Origin: JAIRQK01 sp047974135 | GTDB lineage: Bacteria; Campylobacterota; Campylobacteria; Campylobacterales; Campylobacteraceae | Direction: 5' to 3' | Assembly (NCBI GenBank): GCA_047974135.1 | Contig: JBKECC010000034.1 | Coordinates: forward strand, 1-32,742 | DNA: 32,742 nt | Shown here: positions 24,294 to 32,742 of the stretch, in pieces | Numbering within the stretch: position 1 is the first letter of the stretch | Layout: every line of letters begins with the position of its first letter | Position numbers and translations under genes: made by a program | The notes under the pieces: model-generated | The model's input: the letters and a program-made list of their open reading frames with translations, nothing else | Database searches by the model: none | Told to the model about the DNA's origin: nothing

Positions 24294-24441
24294 TAAAAAT
24301 TTTGTAACTATACATCAATAAAAAATTTGTATAGTTACTGCTATATATCTTTTACTTAACAATCTTTATAAAACTAATAATTGCTATTTAAAAAAGTTTT
24401 TTATTAAAATTCAACCTTCTTAAAATCCCTAAGTTTAGCCC

Positions 24442-24470
24442 TTGACAAGCTTGTTTAAATATATTAAAAT
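24442..24470 (+). promoter_or_regulatory. Sigma-70-like promoter of the iron ABC operon
   Basis: TTGACA (24442-24447), 17-bp spacer, TAAAAT (24465-24470). It would give a leader of about 135 nt to ATG 24613. The rest of the gap 24294-24612 holds no gene I can see. Confidence 0.6.
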
Positions 24471-24494
24471 CTTGATTTCAATTAGCCTTAGTTG

Positions 24495-24511
24495 ATAATA
24501 ATTTTTATTAT
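24495..24511. promoter_or_regulatory. Fur-like AT inverted repeat
   Basis: ATAATAA, 3-bp spacer, TTATTAT, preceded by G as in GATAAT-type Fur boxes. It lies just downstream of the predicted promoter of an iron transporter operon. Fur is inferred from target and shape; AT-rich DNA makes chance matches easy. Confidence 0.4.
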
Positions 24512-24612
24512 TAGAAACTATAATTTATGTTTATATTTATAATAATTATACACATAACTTCATAGTTTATTGAGTGCTAAAAAGAAATTCTTTTCCTAAA
24601 ACGGAGGAAACA

Positions 24613-25662
24613 ATGACAAAAAAATGCTTAATGTTTTTGGCTTCGGTCATTTGTGTATCAAATTTTGCTTTTGCAGACGATAAAAGTACTGCAAAAAATA
24701 CAAAAGATGAAGGTGTAGTAAATATTTATACTGCTAGACATTACGAATCTGATAAAGCATTATATGCTTTATTTAAAGAAAAAACAGGAATTCAAGTAAA
24801 TGTTGTAAGCGCTGGTGCTCCAGAACTTATTGAAAGAATTAAACGCGAAGGCGAATCAACATCGGCTGATATCTTTATAACTGTTGATGGCGGTGTTTTA
24901 TATACTGCAAAAACTGCTGGCATTTTACAGCCTATAGATTCCAAAAAGATACTAGAAAATGTTCCTTCAAACTTAAGAGATAAAGATAATATGTGGGTTG
25001 GCGTTACAAGTCGCGCTCGTGTTATAGTTTACTCTTTAGATAGAGTGAAACCTGAACAATTATCTACATATGAGGATTTAGCAAACCCAAAATGGAAAGG
25101 CAAAGTTGTAGCTAGACCATCTTCATCTATGTACGACCAATCTCTACTTGCCTCTTTGATAACCTTTGATGGCGAAGCAAATGCTCTTTCTTGGGTAAAA
25201 GGAGTTGTAAATAATTTTGCAAGACCTCCTAAAGGAAACGATAGAGGACAAGCTGTAGATATAGTTGCTGGTGTTGCAGATGTTGCACTGATGAATACAT
25301 ACTACATTGGTCAAATGTTAAATTCTAAAAATCCAGAAGAAGTTGCTGTAGCAAAAAAAATAGGCATATTTTTTCCAAATCAAGCTACAACAGGAACTCA
25401 CATTAATCTAAGTGGTGCTGGTTTAACAAAATATGCAAAAAACAGAGAAAATGCTATAAAATTTATCGATTTTCTTACATCCAAGCAAGCTCAAGAGATG
25501 ATATCTGTAGCAAACTATGAATATCCAGTAAATCCTGAAGCTAAACAACATCCAACGCTTGAAAGCTGGGGTAAATTTAAAATACAAAATATAGATTTTT
25601 CTGAATTTGGAATTAATAATGCGCGAGCTATACAATTATTTGCTGAAGGTAATTGGAAATAG
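24613..25662 (+). CDS. fbpA: Periplasmic ferric-iron-binding protein of an ABC transporter
   Basis: A 349-aa preprotein from ATG 24613, chosen for its GGAGG ribosome site; a TTG 39 bp upstream is rejected. Signal peptide MTKKCLMFLASVICVSNFAFA, then VVNIYTARHYESDKALYALF, which holds the family's first iron-ligand Tyr segment, and ALMNTYYIGQML, whose adjacent Tyr pair is the FbpA/FutA iron clamp. ADIFITVDGGVLYTAKTAGIL and GINFFPNQ-type regions fit the same fold. It delivers Fe3+ to the following permease. The stop overlaps the GTG of the permease gene. Confidence 0.9.
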   Translation: MTKKCLMFLASVICVSNFAFADDKSTAKNTKDEGVVNIYTARHYESDKALYALFKEKTGIQVNVVSAGAPELIERIKREGESTSADIFITVDGGVLYTAKTAGILQPIDSKKILENVPSNLRDKDNMWVGVTSRARVIVYSLDRVKPEQLSTYEDLANPKWKGKVVARPSSSMYDQSLLASLITFDGEANALSWVKGVVNNFARPPKGNDRGQAVDIVAGVADVALMNTYYIGQMLNSKNPEEVAVAKKIGIFFPNQATTGTHINLSGAGLTKYAKNRENAIKFIDFLTSKQAQEMISVANYEYPVNPEAKQHPTLESWGKFKIQNIDFSEFGINNARAIQLFAEGNWK

Positions 25663-27341
25663 TGAATTTTTTAAAGTGTAGTCCACTAGGACACAATAAA
25701 TGTTCTATTGGGCGACGCTTTTCTTTTAACGGTTGGCTAGTTTTACGTGCAATATCTGTTATTGGCGTTATACTGCCTTTTGTTGCGCTTTTACGAGGAG
25801 TATTTTCTTCTGATGACAAATACTGGAAATATGTTAAAGAAAATCTACTTGGAACATACTTTACAGAAACATTATTGCTAACTGTTTGTGGTGGTATTGG
25901 TGCTTTTTTGTTAGGTATTTTGTTAGCATGGTTTATAAGTATTTATGATTTTCCCGGTAAAAAATTTTTTAGAGTTGCCCTTGTTTTACCCTTGGCTATT
26001 CCTCCTTACATAGCAGCATATACCTACGAAGGACTACTTGGTTATACAGGAATAGTTCAAAAAATCTTTCGAAATTACTTTGATGTAAATCTCTCAAGCC
26101 TTACGTTACTTATACCTGCTCAGGCTTGGGCGGTTTGGATATTTTGCATAACACTTTTTCCATATGTATATATATTTGTCATCTCTTCTTTAAAAAATCA
26201 AAGTGCTTCGATTTTTGAAAACGCTTTACTTTTAGGAGGAGGTAGAACTAGACTATTTTTAAAGGTTGGATTTCCTCTTTTAAGGCCTGCTGCGGTTGCT
26301 GGTGTTGTGCTTGTTTGCTTAGAGATATTAAACGATTTCGGTGTTGCAAAGTTTTACGGTCTTAATACTTTTGCAACTGCAATATTTACTTCATGGTTTG
26401 GCATGGGCGATATTGATACGGCTATAAAATTGGCAATTATTCTACTTATCATAGTTTGCATTATACTTTTTGCAAGAAGAGCTTTATATAATGCAAAAAA
26501 ATATCAAATTGTTTCAAGTAAGGAAAAACCTTTACTGCCAATCAAGGCAAAAGGGTTGCATAAAATTGCAATAATTTTATTGTGCTGTTTTGTTTGTTTT
26601 TTAGGATTTATTGCCCCTCTTATACAAATGCTATATTGGCTGACATTTAGCTGGCGTACAGCTTTAAATACAGAGTTGTATAATGCCTTATTGTATACAA
26701 TCTATATCTCATTTGTGGCAACCTTTGTAATCATAATTTTTGCAACTGCAAATGCAAATGCCAGTAGATTGTTTGGAGGAAAATACTCTTCCATTTTTGT
26801 TCAAATAACTACGATAGGTTATTCAGTACCATCATCAGTGCTTGCCATAGGAGTAATTAGTCTATTTGTAAGTATAGATAATTTAGCGGTAAATATATTT
26901 ACAAATTTACCAACAAGATTTATTAGTATGACTAGTATTCTTCTTGCATTTGCATATTGTATAAGATTTTTTAGCATCGGTTACAATGGCATAGAAGCAG
27001 GTTTTGCCAAAAATGGCATGGTTTACACCGAAGTTTCACGTACACTTGGCAGAAGCGTTACTAAAACATTTTTTCTTGTAAATTTGCCAATGATTTTTCC
27101 AGCAATCATAAGCGCTTCTGCCCTAGTCTTCATTGATATATTAAAAGAGTTGCCTCTTGGCATGATGCTTCGACCATTTAACACAGAAACTCTTGGAACA
27201 ACTGTATACCATTATGCAAACAATGAAGTATTGGAAAATACAGCTCTGCCTTCTTTGTGTATAGTTTTAGTGGGAGCTATATTTATTATTTTTGTACAAA
27301 TTATAGAAAACAAAAAGGGAAAGAATGTTTTTAGAAATTAA
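25662..27341 (+). CDS. fbpB: Ferric-iron ABC transporter permease, two-domain FbpB type
   Basis: A 559-aa permease with two copies of the binding-protein-dependent transport domain, about twelve helices in total. The EAA-like loops are ENALLLGGGRTRLFLKVGFPLLRP (first half) and EVSRTLGRSVTKTFFLVNLP (second half). The start is taken as GTG 25662, giving a TAGTG overlap with the fbpA stop; a TTG three codons earlier is equally open, so the start is uncertain by 9 bp. It overlaps fbpC by 17 bp. Confidence 0.9.
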   Translation: MNFLKCSPLGHNKCSIGRRFSFNGWLVLRAISVIGVILPFVALLRGVFSSDDKYWKYVKENLLGTYFTETLLLTVCGGIGAFLLGILLAWFISIYDFPGKKFFRVALVLPLAIPPYIAAYTYEGLLGYTGIVQKIFRNYFDVNLSSLTLLIPAQAWAVWIFCITLFPYVYIFVISSLKNQSASIFENALLLGGGRTRLFLKVGFPLLRPAAVAGVVLVCLEILNDFGVAKFYGLNTFATAIFTSWFGMGDIDTAIKLAIILLIIVCIILFARRALYNAKKYQIVSSKEKPLLPIKAKGLHKIAIILLCCFVCFLGFIAPLIQMLYWLTFSWRTALNTELYNALLYTIYISFVATFVIIIFATANANASRLFGGKYSSIFVQITTIGYSVPSSVLAIGVISLFVSIDNLAVNIFTNLPTRFISMTSILLAFAYCIRFFSIGYNGIEAGFAKNGMVYTEVSRTLGRSVTKTFFLVNLPMIFPAIISASALVFIDILKELPLGMMLRPFNTETLGTTVYHYANNEVLENTALPSLCIVLVGAIFIIFVQIIENKKGKNVFRN

Positions 27342-27960
27342 TTCATTATATTTCACCTACTTAAATAAAAGTAGTCAATGGATTATAGAAGACTATAGCC
27401 TTAAAGTAAACTCTGGCGAATGCGTAGGAATTGCTGGTCAAAGCGGAAAAGGCAAAAGCACACTGTTGAGGCTAATTGCTGGTTTGGAAAAACCAAATGA
27501 TGGAAATATAAGTATTGATGGAAAAATCGTTAGTAGTAAAAATATCAACATTGCACCAGAAAAACGACATGTTGGAATGATATTTCAAGACTATGGGTTA
27601 TTCCCTCATATGAGTGTTGCAAAAAATATAGCTTATGGACTTTACTATATGAATAAAAATGAGAGAAAACTCAGAGTAGAAACCATGCTTGAGTTGATAC
27701 AGATGAAACACTTAGCTAATCGCTACCCTTTTGAAATAAGCGGAGGTCAACAACAAAGAGTTGCTATTGCAAGAGCACTTGCACCATCTCCAAAGTTACT
27801 TTTACTAGATGAACCACTAAGCAATCTTGACTCAAAACTAAAGAGTGAAATTAGAGCAGAAATGCATAAAATTATCACACAAACAAAAACAACTTGTCTG
27901 TTTGTTTCACATGATATTGAAGATTTAAAAGCAGTTTGCGGAAGAATTGAATTTATTTAA
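27325..27960 (+). CDS. fbpC: Short ferric-iron ABC transporter ATPase
   Basis: A 211-aa ATPase with Walker A GQSGKGKST (about 38-46), Q-loop MIFQDYGLFPHMSV, signature ISGGQQQRVAIARAL, Walker B LLLLDEPLSNLD and switch His in FVSHDIEDL. It ends about 20 residues after the switch (AVCGRIEFI), so it lacks the C-terminal TOBE/regulatory part found in the ~350-aa FbpC proteins. The core is complete and likely functional, without iron- or sugar-linked regulation. It overlaps fbpB by 17 bp. Confidence 0.9.
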   Translation: MFLEINSLYFTYLNKSSQWIIEDYSLKVNSGECVGIAGQSGKGKSTLLRLIAGLEKPNDGNISIDGKIVSSKNINIAPEKRHVGMIFQDYGLFPHMSVAKNIAYGLYYMNKNERKLRVETMLELIQMKHLANRYPFEISGGQQQRVAIARALAPSPKLLLLDEPLSNLDSKLKSEIRAEMHKIITQTKTTCLFVSHDIEDLKAVCGRIEFI

Positions 27961-28015
27961 AACAGCTTAGTTAAAAGGTAATTTTCAACAAAAAATATAA
28001 AAATACAGAAAAAAG

Positions 28016-28027
28016 TTTACATGTAAA
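28016..28027. repeat. TTTACATGTAAA palindrome, before the RND operon
   Basis: Exact copy, extended to a 14-bp palindrome by flanking G and C; the only exact copy between 24.3 and 32.6 kb. Confidence 0.95.
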
Positions 28028-28149
28028 CCTATAAAATTTCTCTTTAAAATTGATACAATTTCTATCTTGTAATAATTAATAATCGCCTAATAATCTACCG
28101 ATAATATCCCACGTTTTTAAAATATCATATACCATAAAAGGATATAGCA

Positions 28150-29295
28150 ATGAATAAAGGGTGGGCATTTTTAGTTTTAATAACTCTAGTGTTGTTTGCT
28201 GGTTGCAACAGAACAAACAATCAACAAACTGTAAAAAATGAAGTTGAGGTTGGGTACATAACTTTAAAACCGCAAGAAGTTGCACTAGAAGAAGAGTTAT
28301 CTGGCAGGATTAAGCCTATTTTGGTTTCCGAGGTAAGACCTGAAGTTACTGGAATTATAAAAGAACAAAATTTCAAAGAAGGTTCATTTGTAAATGCTGG
28401 AGAGGTTTTATATAAAATCGATGATTCGATATATCAAGCAACTTACGTTCAACTAGAAGCAGCTTTAAAAAATGCTGAGGCAACCCTAATAAGTACAAAA
28501 TCAAAAAGTGAAAGATATGATGAGTTGTTAAAATTTGATGCTATTTCAAAACAGGATGTAGATGACGCAAAAGCATTGTATTTACAAGCAGAATCTTTGG
28601 TAGCTGAAAAAAATGCATCCTTGCAAAGCGCAAAGATAAATCTTGAAAAAACAAAAATTAAAGCTCCGATTTCAGGATTTATAGGAATTTCCACAGTTAC
28701 CAAAGGAGCCCTAGTTACAACAAGTCAAACAAATCCTCTTGTCATCATAAGATATACAAAATCAATATATATAGATTTAAGCCAATCAAATACTGCTCTC
28801 TTTGAATTGAAAAAAAAATTGAGCAATGAACACATAAAAAAAGGAAATTTAAGTGTATCGTTAAAGTTGGTTGATGACTCACTGTATGAATATAAAGGCA
28901 AACTGCAACTACAAGAAGCTGTGGTAGATGAAAACACTGGTTCTGTTACACTAAGAGCTGAATTTCCAAATCCTGATGGTAAATTATTGTCTGGAATGTT
29001 TGTTAGAGCAATTATAGAAACTGCTATCGATTCTAATGCTTTTTTAGTCCCTCAACAAGCCGTTCAAAGAGATGCCAAGGCAAATCCAGTTATAACAATT
29101 ATTCAAGATAACAACACCACTAAACAACAAATTATAAAAACCAACAGAGCTCTTGGAAGTATGTGGGTTGTAACAGAAGGTGTTAGTAGTAATGATAAAA
29201 TCATCATAGAGGGTTTAAACAAAATAAGTGAAAAAAGCATTGTAAAGCCTGTTGATATAACAAATAAATATATTAATGCAACAAAAGGCTTATAA
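28150..29295 (+). CDS. RND efflux periplasmic adaptor lipoprotein (MexA/AcrA type)
   Basis: A 381-aa membrane fusion protein. Lipobox LVLFAGC (Cys19), then the barrel-sandwich/lipoyl half-motif EELSGRIKPILVSEVRPEVTGII, then FKEGSFVNAGEVLYKID. A long helical hairpin (about 95-165, EAALKNAEATLISTKSKSERYDELL and SAKINLEKTKIKAPISGFIG) follows, then beta-barrel and membrane-proximal domains with SGMFVRAIIET and FLVPQQAVQRD. It links the inner-membrane pump to the outer-membrane channel. The stop overlaps the pump start by one base (TAATG). It has AAAGGA before its ATG. Confidence 0.93.
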   Translation: MNKGWAFLVLITLVLFAGCNRTNNQQTVKNEVEVGYITLKPQEVALEEELSGRIKPILVSEVRPEVTGIIKEQNFKEGSFVNAGEVLYKIDDSIYQATYVQLEAALKNAEATLISTKSKSERYDELLKFDAISKQDVDDAKALYLQAESLVAEKNASLQSAKINLEKTKIKAPISGFIGISTVTKGALVTTSQTNPLVIIRYTKSIYIDLSQSNTALFELKKKLSNEHIKKGNLSVSLKLVDDSLYEYKGKLQLQEAVVDENTGSVTLRAEFPNPDGKLLSGMFVRAIIETAIDSNAFLVPQQAVQRDAKANPVITIIQDNNTTKQQIIKTNRALGSMWVVTEGVSSNDKIIIEGLNKISEKSIVKPVDITNKYINATKGL

Positions 29296-32200
29296 TGATA
29301 GCTCGTTTTTTTGTTAATCGCCCAGTATTTGCATGGGTTATCTCGCTTATCATCATGATAGCAGGTGGTATTTCTATTCAAAATTTAGCAGTTGAACAGT
29401 ATCCAGATATCGCTCCTCCAACCATTCAAATATCCACTTCATACTCAGGTGCTTCTGCTGAAGCTGTTGAAAATAGCGTTATACAGATAATTGAACAACA
29501 ATTAACTGGTATAAATGGATTATTGTATTTTTCATCAAGTAGTTCAAGTAGCGGAAGAGCAAGAATTAGAGCAACATTTATACAAGGAACAGACCCAGAT
29601 ATTGCACAGGTTCAAGTAAATAACAAAGTGCAGCAAATTCTTTCTAAACTTCCTAGTGATGTGCAAAGACAAGGTGTTACTGTTGCAAAAACACAGACAG
29701 ATTTTTTACTTCTTGCTTCTATTTATGATGAATCAGATACTAGAGATGGCATAGATGTAGCTGACTACTTGGTTAGTAATTTACAAGATCAAATTTCTAG
29801 AATCGATGGAGTTGGAGAGGTTCAAGTTTTTGGTGGTCAGTATGCGATGAGAATTTGGTTAGATCCAAAAAAACTTGAATCTTATAATCTTATGCCTTCG
29901 GATGTTAAATCTGCTATTAATACCCAAAATTCTCAAGCATCGGCTGGTAGCGTTGGTGCTTTACCCTCTATTGATGATCAACAGTTAAATTTTATTGCTG
30001 TTTCAAGGTCAAAATATAAGACAGTTAAAGAGTTTGAAGATATTATTATAAAAAATAGTATTGATGGCTCCGAAGTTACCATAAAAGATATTGCTAGAGT
30101 TGAAATCGGAAGCGAGAGCTATACAAGCATTAATAGCTTAAACGGACACCCCTCTTCTGGTATAGCAGTACAATTGGCGCCTGGAGCAAATGCTATTACA
30201 ACTGCTAATAAAATCAAAGCCTTACTTGCACAGTACGAGCCAACACTACCTGATGGTTTTAAAATAGCATATCCTAGAGATTCAACACTTTTTATAGAAG
30301 CTTCTATTCATGAAATAGTTAAAACTTTATTTGAAGCCATTTTGCTGGTTATCATTGTTATGTATATATTTTTGAAAAGCTGGAGAGCTACTATAATTCC
30401 TGCTATAACCATTCCAATAGTTTTACTTGGAACTTTTGCGATTTTAAACATACTTGGTTTTTCTATAAATACCCTAACAATGTTTGGTATGGTTTTAGCT
30501 ATTGGGCTTTTGGTTGATGATGCTATTGTTGTTGTTGAAAATGTTGAGAGAAACATGAGGGAGAAAAATCTTCCTCCAAAAGAGGCAACTATTTTAGCTA
30601 TGGAAGAGATAACAGGAGCTTTGATTGGTGTTGCTACTGTTCTTTCTATAGTTTTTTTACCTATGGCTTTTTTTGCTGGCTCAACAGGTATTATATATAG
30701 ACAATTTTCAGCAACTATAATTTCATCAATGGTGCTTTCAGTAATAATAGCACTAACACTCTCACCTGCACTTTGTGCCACAATACTAAAGCCTTACAGC
30801 CTAACATCAAAAAAGAAGAGCTTTATCACATGGTTCAATGAAAAATTTGAACAATTAACAAAAAAATATTCAAAAATCGTTGCAATTTTTATTGCAAATC
30901 CTATTAAATGCATGGCAACATATATCGGAATAATTATATTGTTAGCTTTTGTATTTGTAAAACTACCAACTAGCTTTTTACCAAAAGAGGATCAGGGCTT
31001 AATCATGGTTCAATTTACTCTTCCACCTGGTGCTACGGCTTCTAGATCTGTTGATGTTGCTAATATAATAAAAGATTATTTTTTAAATGAAGAAAAAAAT
31101 AATACGCAAGCTATATTTACTTCATCTGGATATAGATTTGGAGGTACTAGTCAAAATGGAGGTACGGGATTTATATCTTTAGTAAATTGGAATCAAAGAC
31201 CTGGCGTTGCAAATGAAGCCGATTCAATCGCAAAAAGAGCTACGCATGCATTTAATGATTCAACTTCAAAATATTTTGTGAGAGATGCAAAAGTCATAAC
31301 CATGAGCCCTCCTGTAGTTAGAGGATTAGGGCAAACAGATGGATTTCATTTTGAATTACAAGCTACAGCAGGATTAACAAGAGATGACTTAAGAGTTGTT
31401 AGGGATAAAATCATGGAAGAGGCAAAACAAAGCCCAAGCATTAAATCAATTAGAGCAGATGAGCTTGAAGCAATTCCTCAATTAAGAATATCTTATGACA
31501 AAAAGAAAATATATACCTTTGGACTTAATCTGGATGAAATCGACAATACATTAAGCTCGGCATGGGCTGGAACCTATGTAAATGATTTCATTGACCGTTC
31601 ACGTATTAAAAAAGTATATATTCAAGGAGATGCACCTTTTAGATCAAAACCAGATGATTTATATACTTGGAGTGTTAGAAATTCTAATGGCACAATGACA
31701 TCATTTAAAGAATTTTCAAAAATTAATTACGAGTATGGCGAGATAGAGCTTTCAAGGTACAATGGGCTAATTTCTTATGGTATACAAGGCTCGGCTGCTT
31801 TTGGCGTAAGTTCTGGTATTGCTATGGATACTATGGATATGATTGCAAATAAACATTCTAACGGCACAATACATTCATGGAGTGATTTATCATATCAAGA
31901 AAGGATGGCTGGAGGACAGTCAGGATATTTGTATATACTATCTTTGGTTGTCATATTTTTATGTTTAGCTGCTCTTTATGAGAGTTGGTCTATACCAATT
32001 TCTGTTTTGATGGTAGTACCTCTTGGTGTTATTGGTGCTGTTCTTGCTATTTATTTTAGGGGCTTAAATAACGATATTTATTTTCAGGTTGCACTTTTAA
32101 CTACTGTTGGATTGGCATCAAAAAATGCTATTTTAATTGTAGAGTTTATCGAAGATGCACACAAAAAAGGTAGACCACTCATTGAATCAGCTATTGAAGG

Positions 32201-32429
32201 CGCCACTTTAAGATTTAGGCCGATTATAATGACTTCGCTGGCATTTATAGCTGGTGTTATTCCTTTGGCAATATCAAGTGGCGTTGGAGCAAATAGTAAA
32301 ATAGCGATTGGCACCGGTATCGTTGGTGGAACATTTACTGCTATGGTTTTAGCAATCTTTTTTGTTCCTCTATTTTTTGTTTTAGTCAAAAAACTTTTTT
32401 CAAAAAACAAAAAAATTTCAGGAGAATAA
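29295..32429 (+). CDS. RND multidrug efflux pump, HAE-1 (AcrB/MexB) type
   Basis: A 1044-aa proton-driven pump, normal length. The N-terminus MIARFFVNRPVFAWVISLI, QYPDIAPPTIQI, and the proton-relay residues Asp408 and Asp409 (GLLVDDAIVVVENVERNM) and Lys943 (GLASKNAILIVEF) match AcrB D407/D408/K940. Twelve helices in two halves with large periplasmic loops are visible (porter-region segments such as IYVKTPFR-type loops differ from AcrB). Substrates cannot be read off. The start overlaps the adaptor's stop by one base. No copy of the 12-mer occurs in its 3.1 kb. Confidence 0.95.
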   Translation: MIARFFVNRPVFAWVISLIIMIAGGISIQNLAVEQYPDIAPPTIQISTSYSGASAEAVENSVIQIIEQQLTGINGLLYFSSSSSSSGRARIRATFIQGTDPDIAQVQVNNKVQQILSKLPSDVQRQGVTVAKTQTDFLLLASIYDESDTRDGIDVADYLVSNLQDQISRIDGVGEVQVFGGQYAMRIWLDPKKLESYNLMPSDVKSAINTQNSQASAGSVGALPSIDDQQLNFIAVSRSKYKTVKEFEDIIIKNSIDGSEVTIKDIARVEIGSESYTSINSLNGHPSSGIAVQLAPGANAITTANKIKALLAQYEPTLPDGFKIAYPRDSTLFIEASIHEIVKTLFEAILLVIIVMYIFLKSWRATIIPAITIPIVLLGTFAILNILGFSINTLTMFGMVLAIGLLVDDAIVVVENVERNMREKNLPPKEATILAMEEITGALIGVATVLSIVFLPMAFFAGSTGIIYRQFSATIISSMVLSVIIALTLSPALCATILKPYSLTSKKKSFITWFNEKFEQLTKKYSKIVAIFIANPIKCMATYIGIIILLAFVFVKLPTSFLPKEDQGLIMVQFTLPPGATASRSVDVANIIKDYFLNEEKNNTQAIFTSSGYRFGGTSQNGGTGFISLVNWNQRPGVANEADSIAKRATHAFNDSTSKYFVRDAKVITMSPPVVRGLGQTDGFHFELQATAGLTRDDLRVVRDKIMEEAKQSPSIKSIRADELEAIPQLRISYDKKKIYTFGLNLDEIDNTLSSAWAGTYVNDFIDRSRIKKVYIQGDAPFRSKPDDLYTWSVRNSNGTMTSFKEFSKINYEYGEIELSRYNGLISYGIQGSAAFGVSSGIAMDTMDMIANKHSNGTIHSWSDLSYQERMAGGQSGYLYILSLVVIFLCLAALYESWSIPISVLMVVPLGVIGAVLAIYFRGLNNDIYFQVALLTTVGLASKNAILIVEFIEDAHKKGRPLIESAIEGATLRFRPIIMTSLAFIAGVIPLAISSGVGANSKIAIGTGIVGGTFTAMVLAIFFVPLFFVLVKKLFSKNKKISGE

Positions 32430-32430
32430 T

Positions 32431-32742
32431 TTGAAAAATAAAATACTTACATGTAAAGATAAAAATAGTATATATATAAAGATAACTACAAGTTTGTTTG
32501 GATTGCTTCTCCTAACCGGTTGCTCCACTCACACAACCTACCTTGAGTCAAACTTCACAATGCCTGATAGTTATACATTTATTGGTAAAGAAAACTCTTT
32601 AAATGGTAATACTGTATCTAGTAATAATTCTTTACATGTAAACAATAAAACAAACAATGAAAGTAACATTGACACATCTTGGTGGAAAAACTTCAATTCA
32701 CCAACTCTTGTATCTTTAATAGAAGAAGCAAAGAAAAACTCA
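32431..32742 (+). CDS. RND outer-membrane efflux lipoprotein (NodT/OprM family), 3' end outside the window
   Basis: TTG start at 32431 with GGAG 6 bp before, directly after the pump gene (one base between). The N-terminus has a signal peptide ending LLLLTGC (lipobox), then SNFTMPDSYTF and the family's SWWKNFNSPTLVSLIEEA, matching the W-W-x-x-F-x-x-P-x-L segment of OprM-type channels. Only 104 residues lie in the window. An Asn/Ser-rich stretch (about 55-78) between these blocks looks like an inserted spacer, and it holds a palindrome copy; another sits in the signal peptide. Confidence 0.85.
   Translation, partial: MKNKILTCKDKNSIYIKITTSLFGLLLLTGCSTHTTYLESNFTMPDSYTFIGKENSLNGNTVSSNNSLHVNNKTNNESNIDTSWWKNFNSPTLVSLIEEAKKNS
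32446..32457. repeat. Palindrome variant CTTACATGTAAA, lipoprotein signal peptide
   Basis: One mismatch to the 12-mer; read as L-T-C-K. Confidence 0.75.
32631..32642. repeat. TTTACATGTAAA palindrome, in the efflux lipoprotein
   Basis: Exact copy, read as L-H-V-N inside the Asn-rich spacer. Confidence 0.95.

Noticed and set aside
30308..30781. 157-aa antisense frame in the RND pump gene
   Set aside because: Antisense to the conserved Asp-Asp region of the pump; explained by the pump's codon bias.

Overview
The window is AT-rich (by eye about one third G+C) and gene-dense. Its gene content points to a free-living Campylobacterota (epsilonproteobacterium) of the Sulfurimonas/Sulfurospirillum/Arcobacter kind. 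The pointers are a fused pabB-pabC, a DUF4492 gene ahead of cydAB, a DUF1104 protein, small class I cytochromes c, a CI-like HTH protein, an EptA/EptC-type phosphoethanolamine transferase and a STAS-fused MlaE. The genus is not determined.

Layout. 1-913: 3' end of a large, unrecognised, probably surface protein. 929-4483 (minus): EamA permease and pabBC, then an SBF/ACR3-like permease. 4616-7911 (plus): DUF4492, cydA, cydB and two very small membrane proteins, a probable cytochrome bd oxidase locus. 7920-8816 (minus): a second EamA permease. 8949-10167 (minus): two small secreted YVQP-motif proteins and a cytochrome c. 10339-12690 (minus): DUF1104 protein, OmpR-type regulator, frameshifted histidine kinase and monohaem cytochrome c. 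12847-13116 (plus): small membrane-anchored protein. 13143-14590 (minus): TPP riboswitch and a thiC with an internal stop. 14649-19099 (minus): mlaE, broken mlaF, mlaD, auxiliary lipoprotein and an AI-2E-type permease, a phospholipid/MCE transport operon. 19333-20332 (plus): lone ChrB N-terminal protein under a promoter with a built-in operator, then a CI-like HTH protein. 20333-20945: gene-free. 20946-22309: DedA (plus) and patatin (minus), convergent. 22596-24245: phosphoethanolamine transferase with two frameshifts. 24442-27960: ferric-iron ABC transporter with a possible Fur-like site. 28150-end: tripartite RND efflux operon, the last gene cut by the window edge.

The most striking signal is not a gene. 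A perfect 12-bp palindrome, TTTACATGTAAA, occurs 17 times exactly and 7 more times with one mismatch. It lies in divergent, tandem and convergent intergenic DNA and inside genes, where it is read as L-H-V-K or F/L-T-C-K. On base composition about 0.01-0.02 copies would be expected, so it behaves like a highly iterated palindrome or an uptake-sequence-like element.

A second theme is gene damage. Four genes between 10.6 and 24.3 kb (histidine kinase, thiC, mlaF, eptA-like) carry frameshifts or nonsense codons. Two of these lesions sit in simple repeats (A9 and TA4). They may be phase-variable switches, real decay or sequence errors, and the sequence alone cannot decide.
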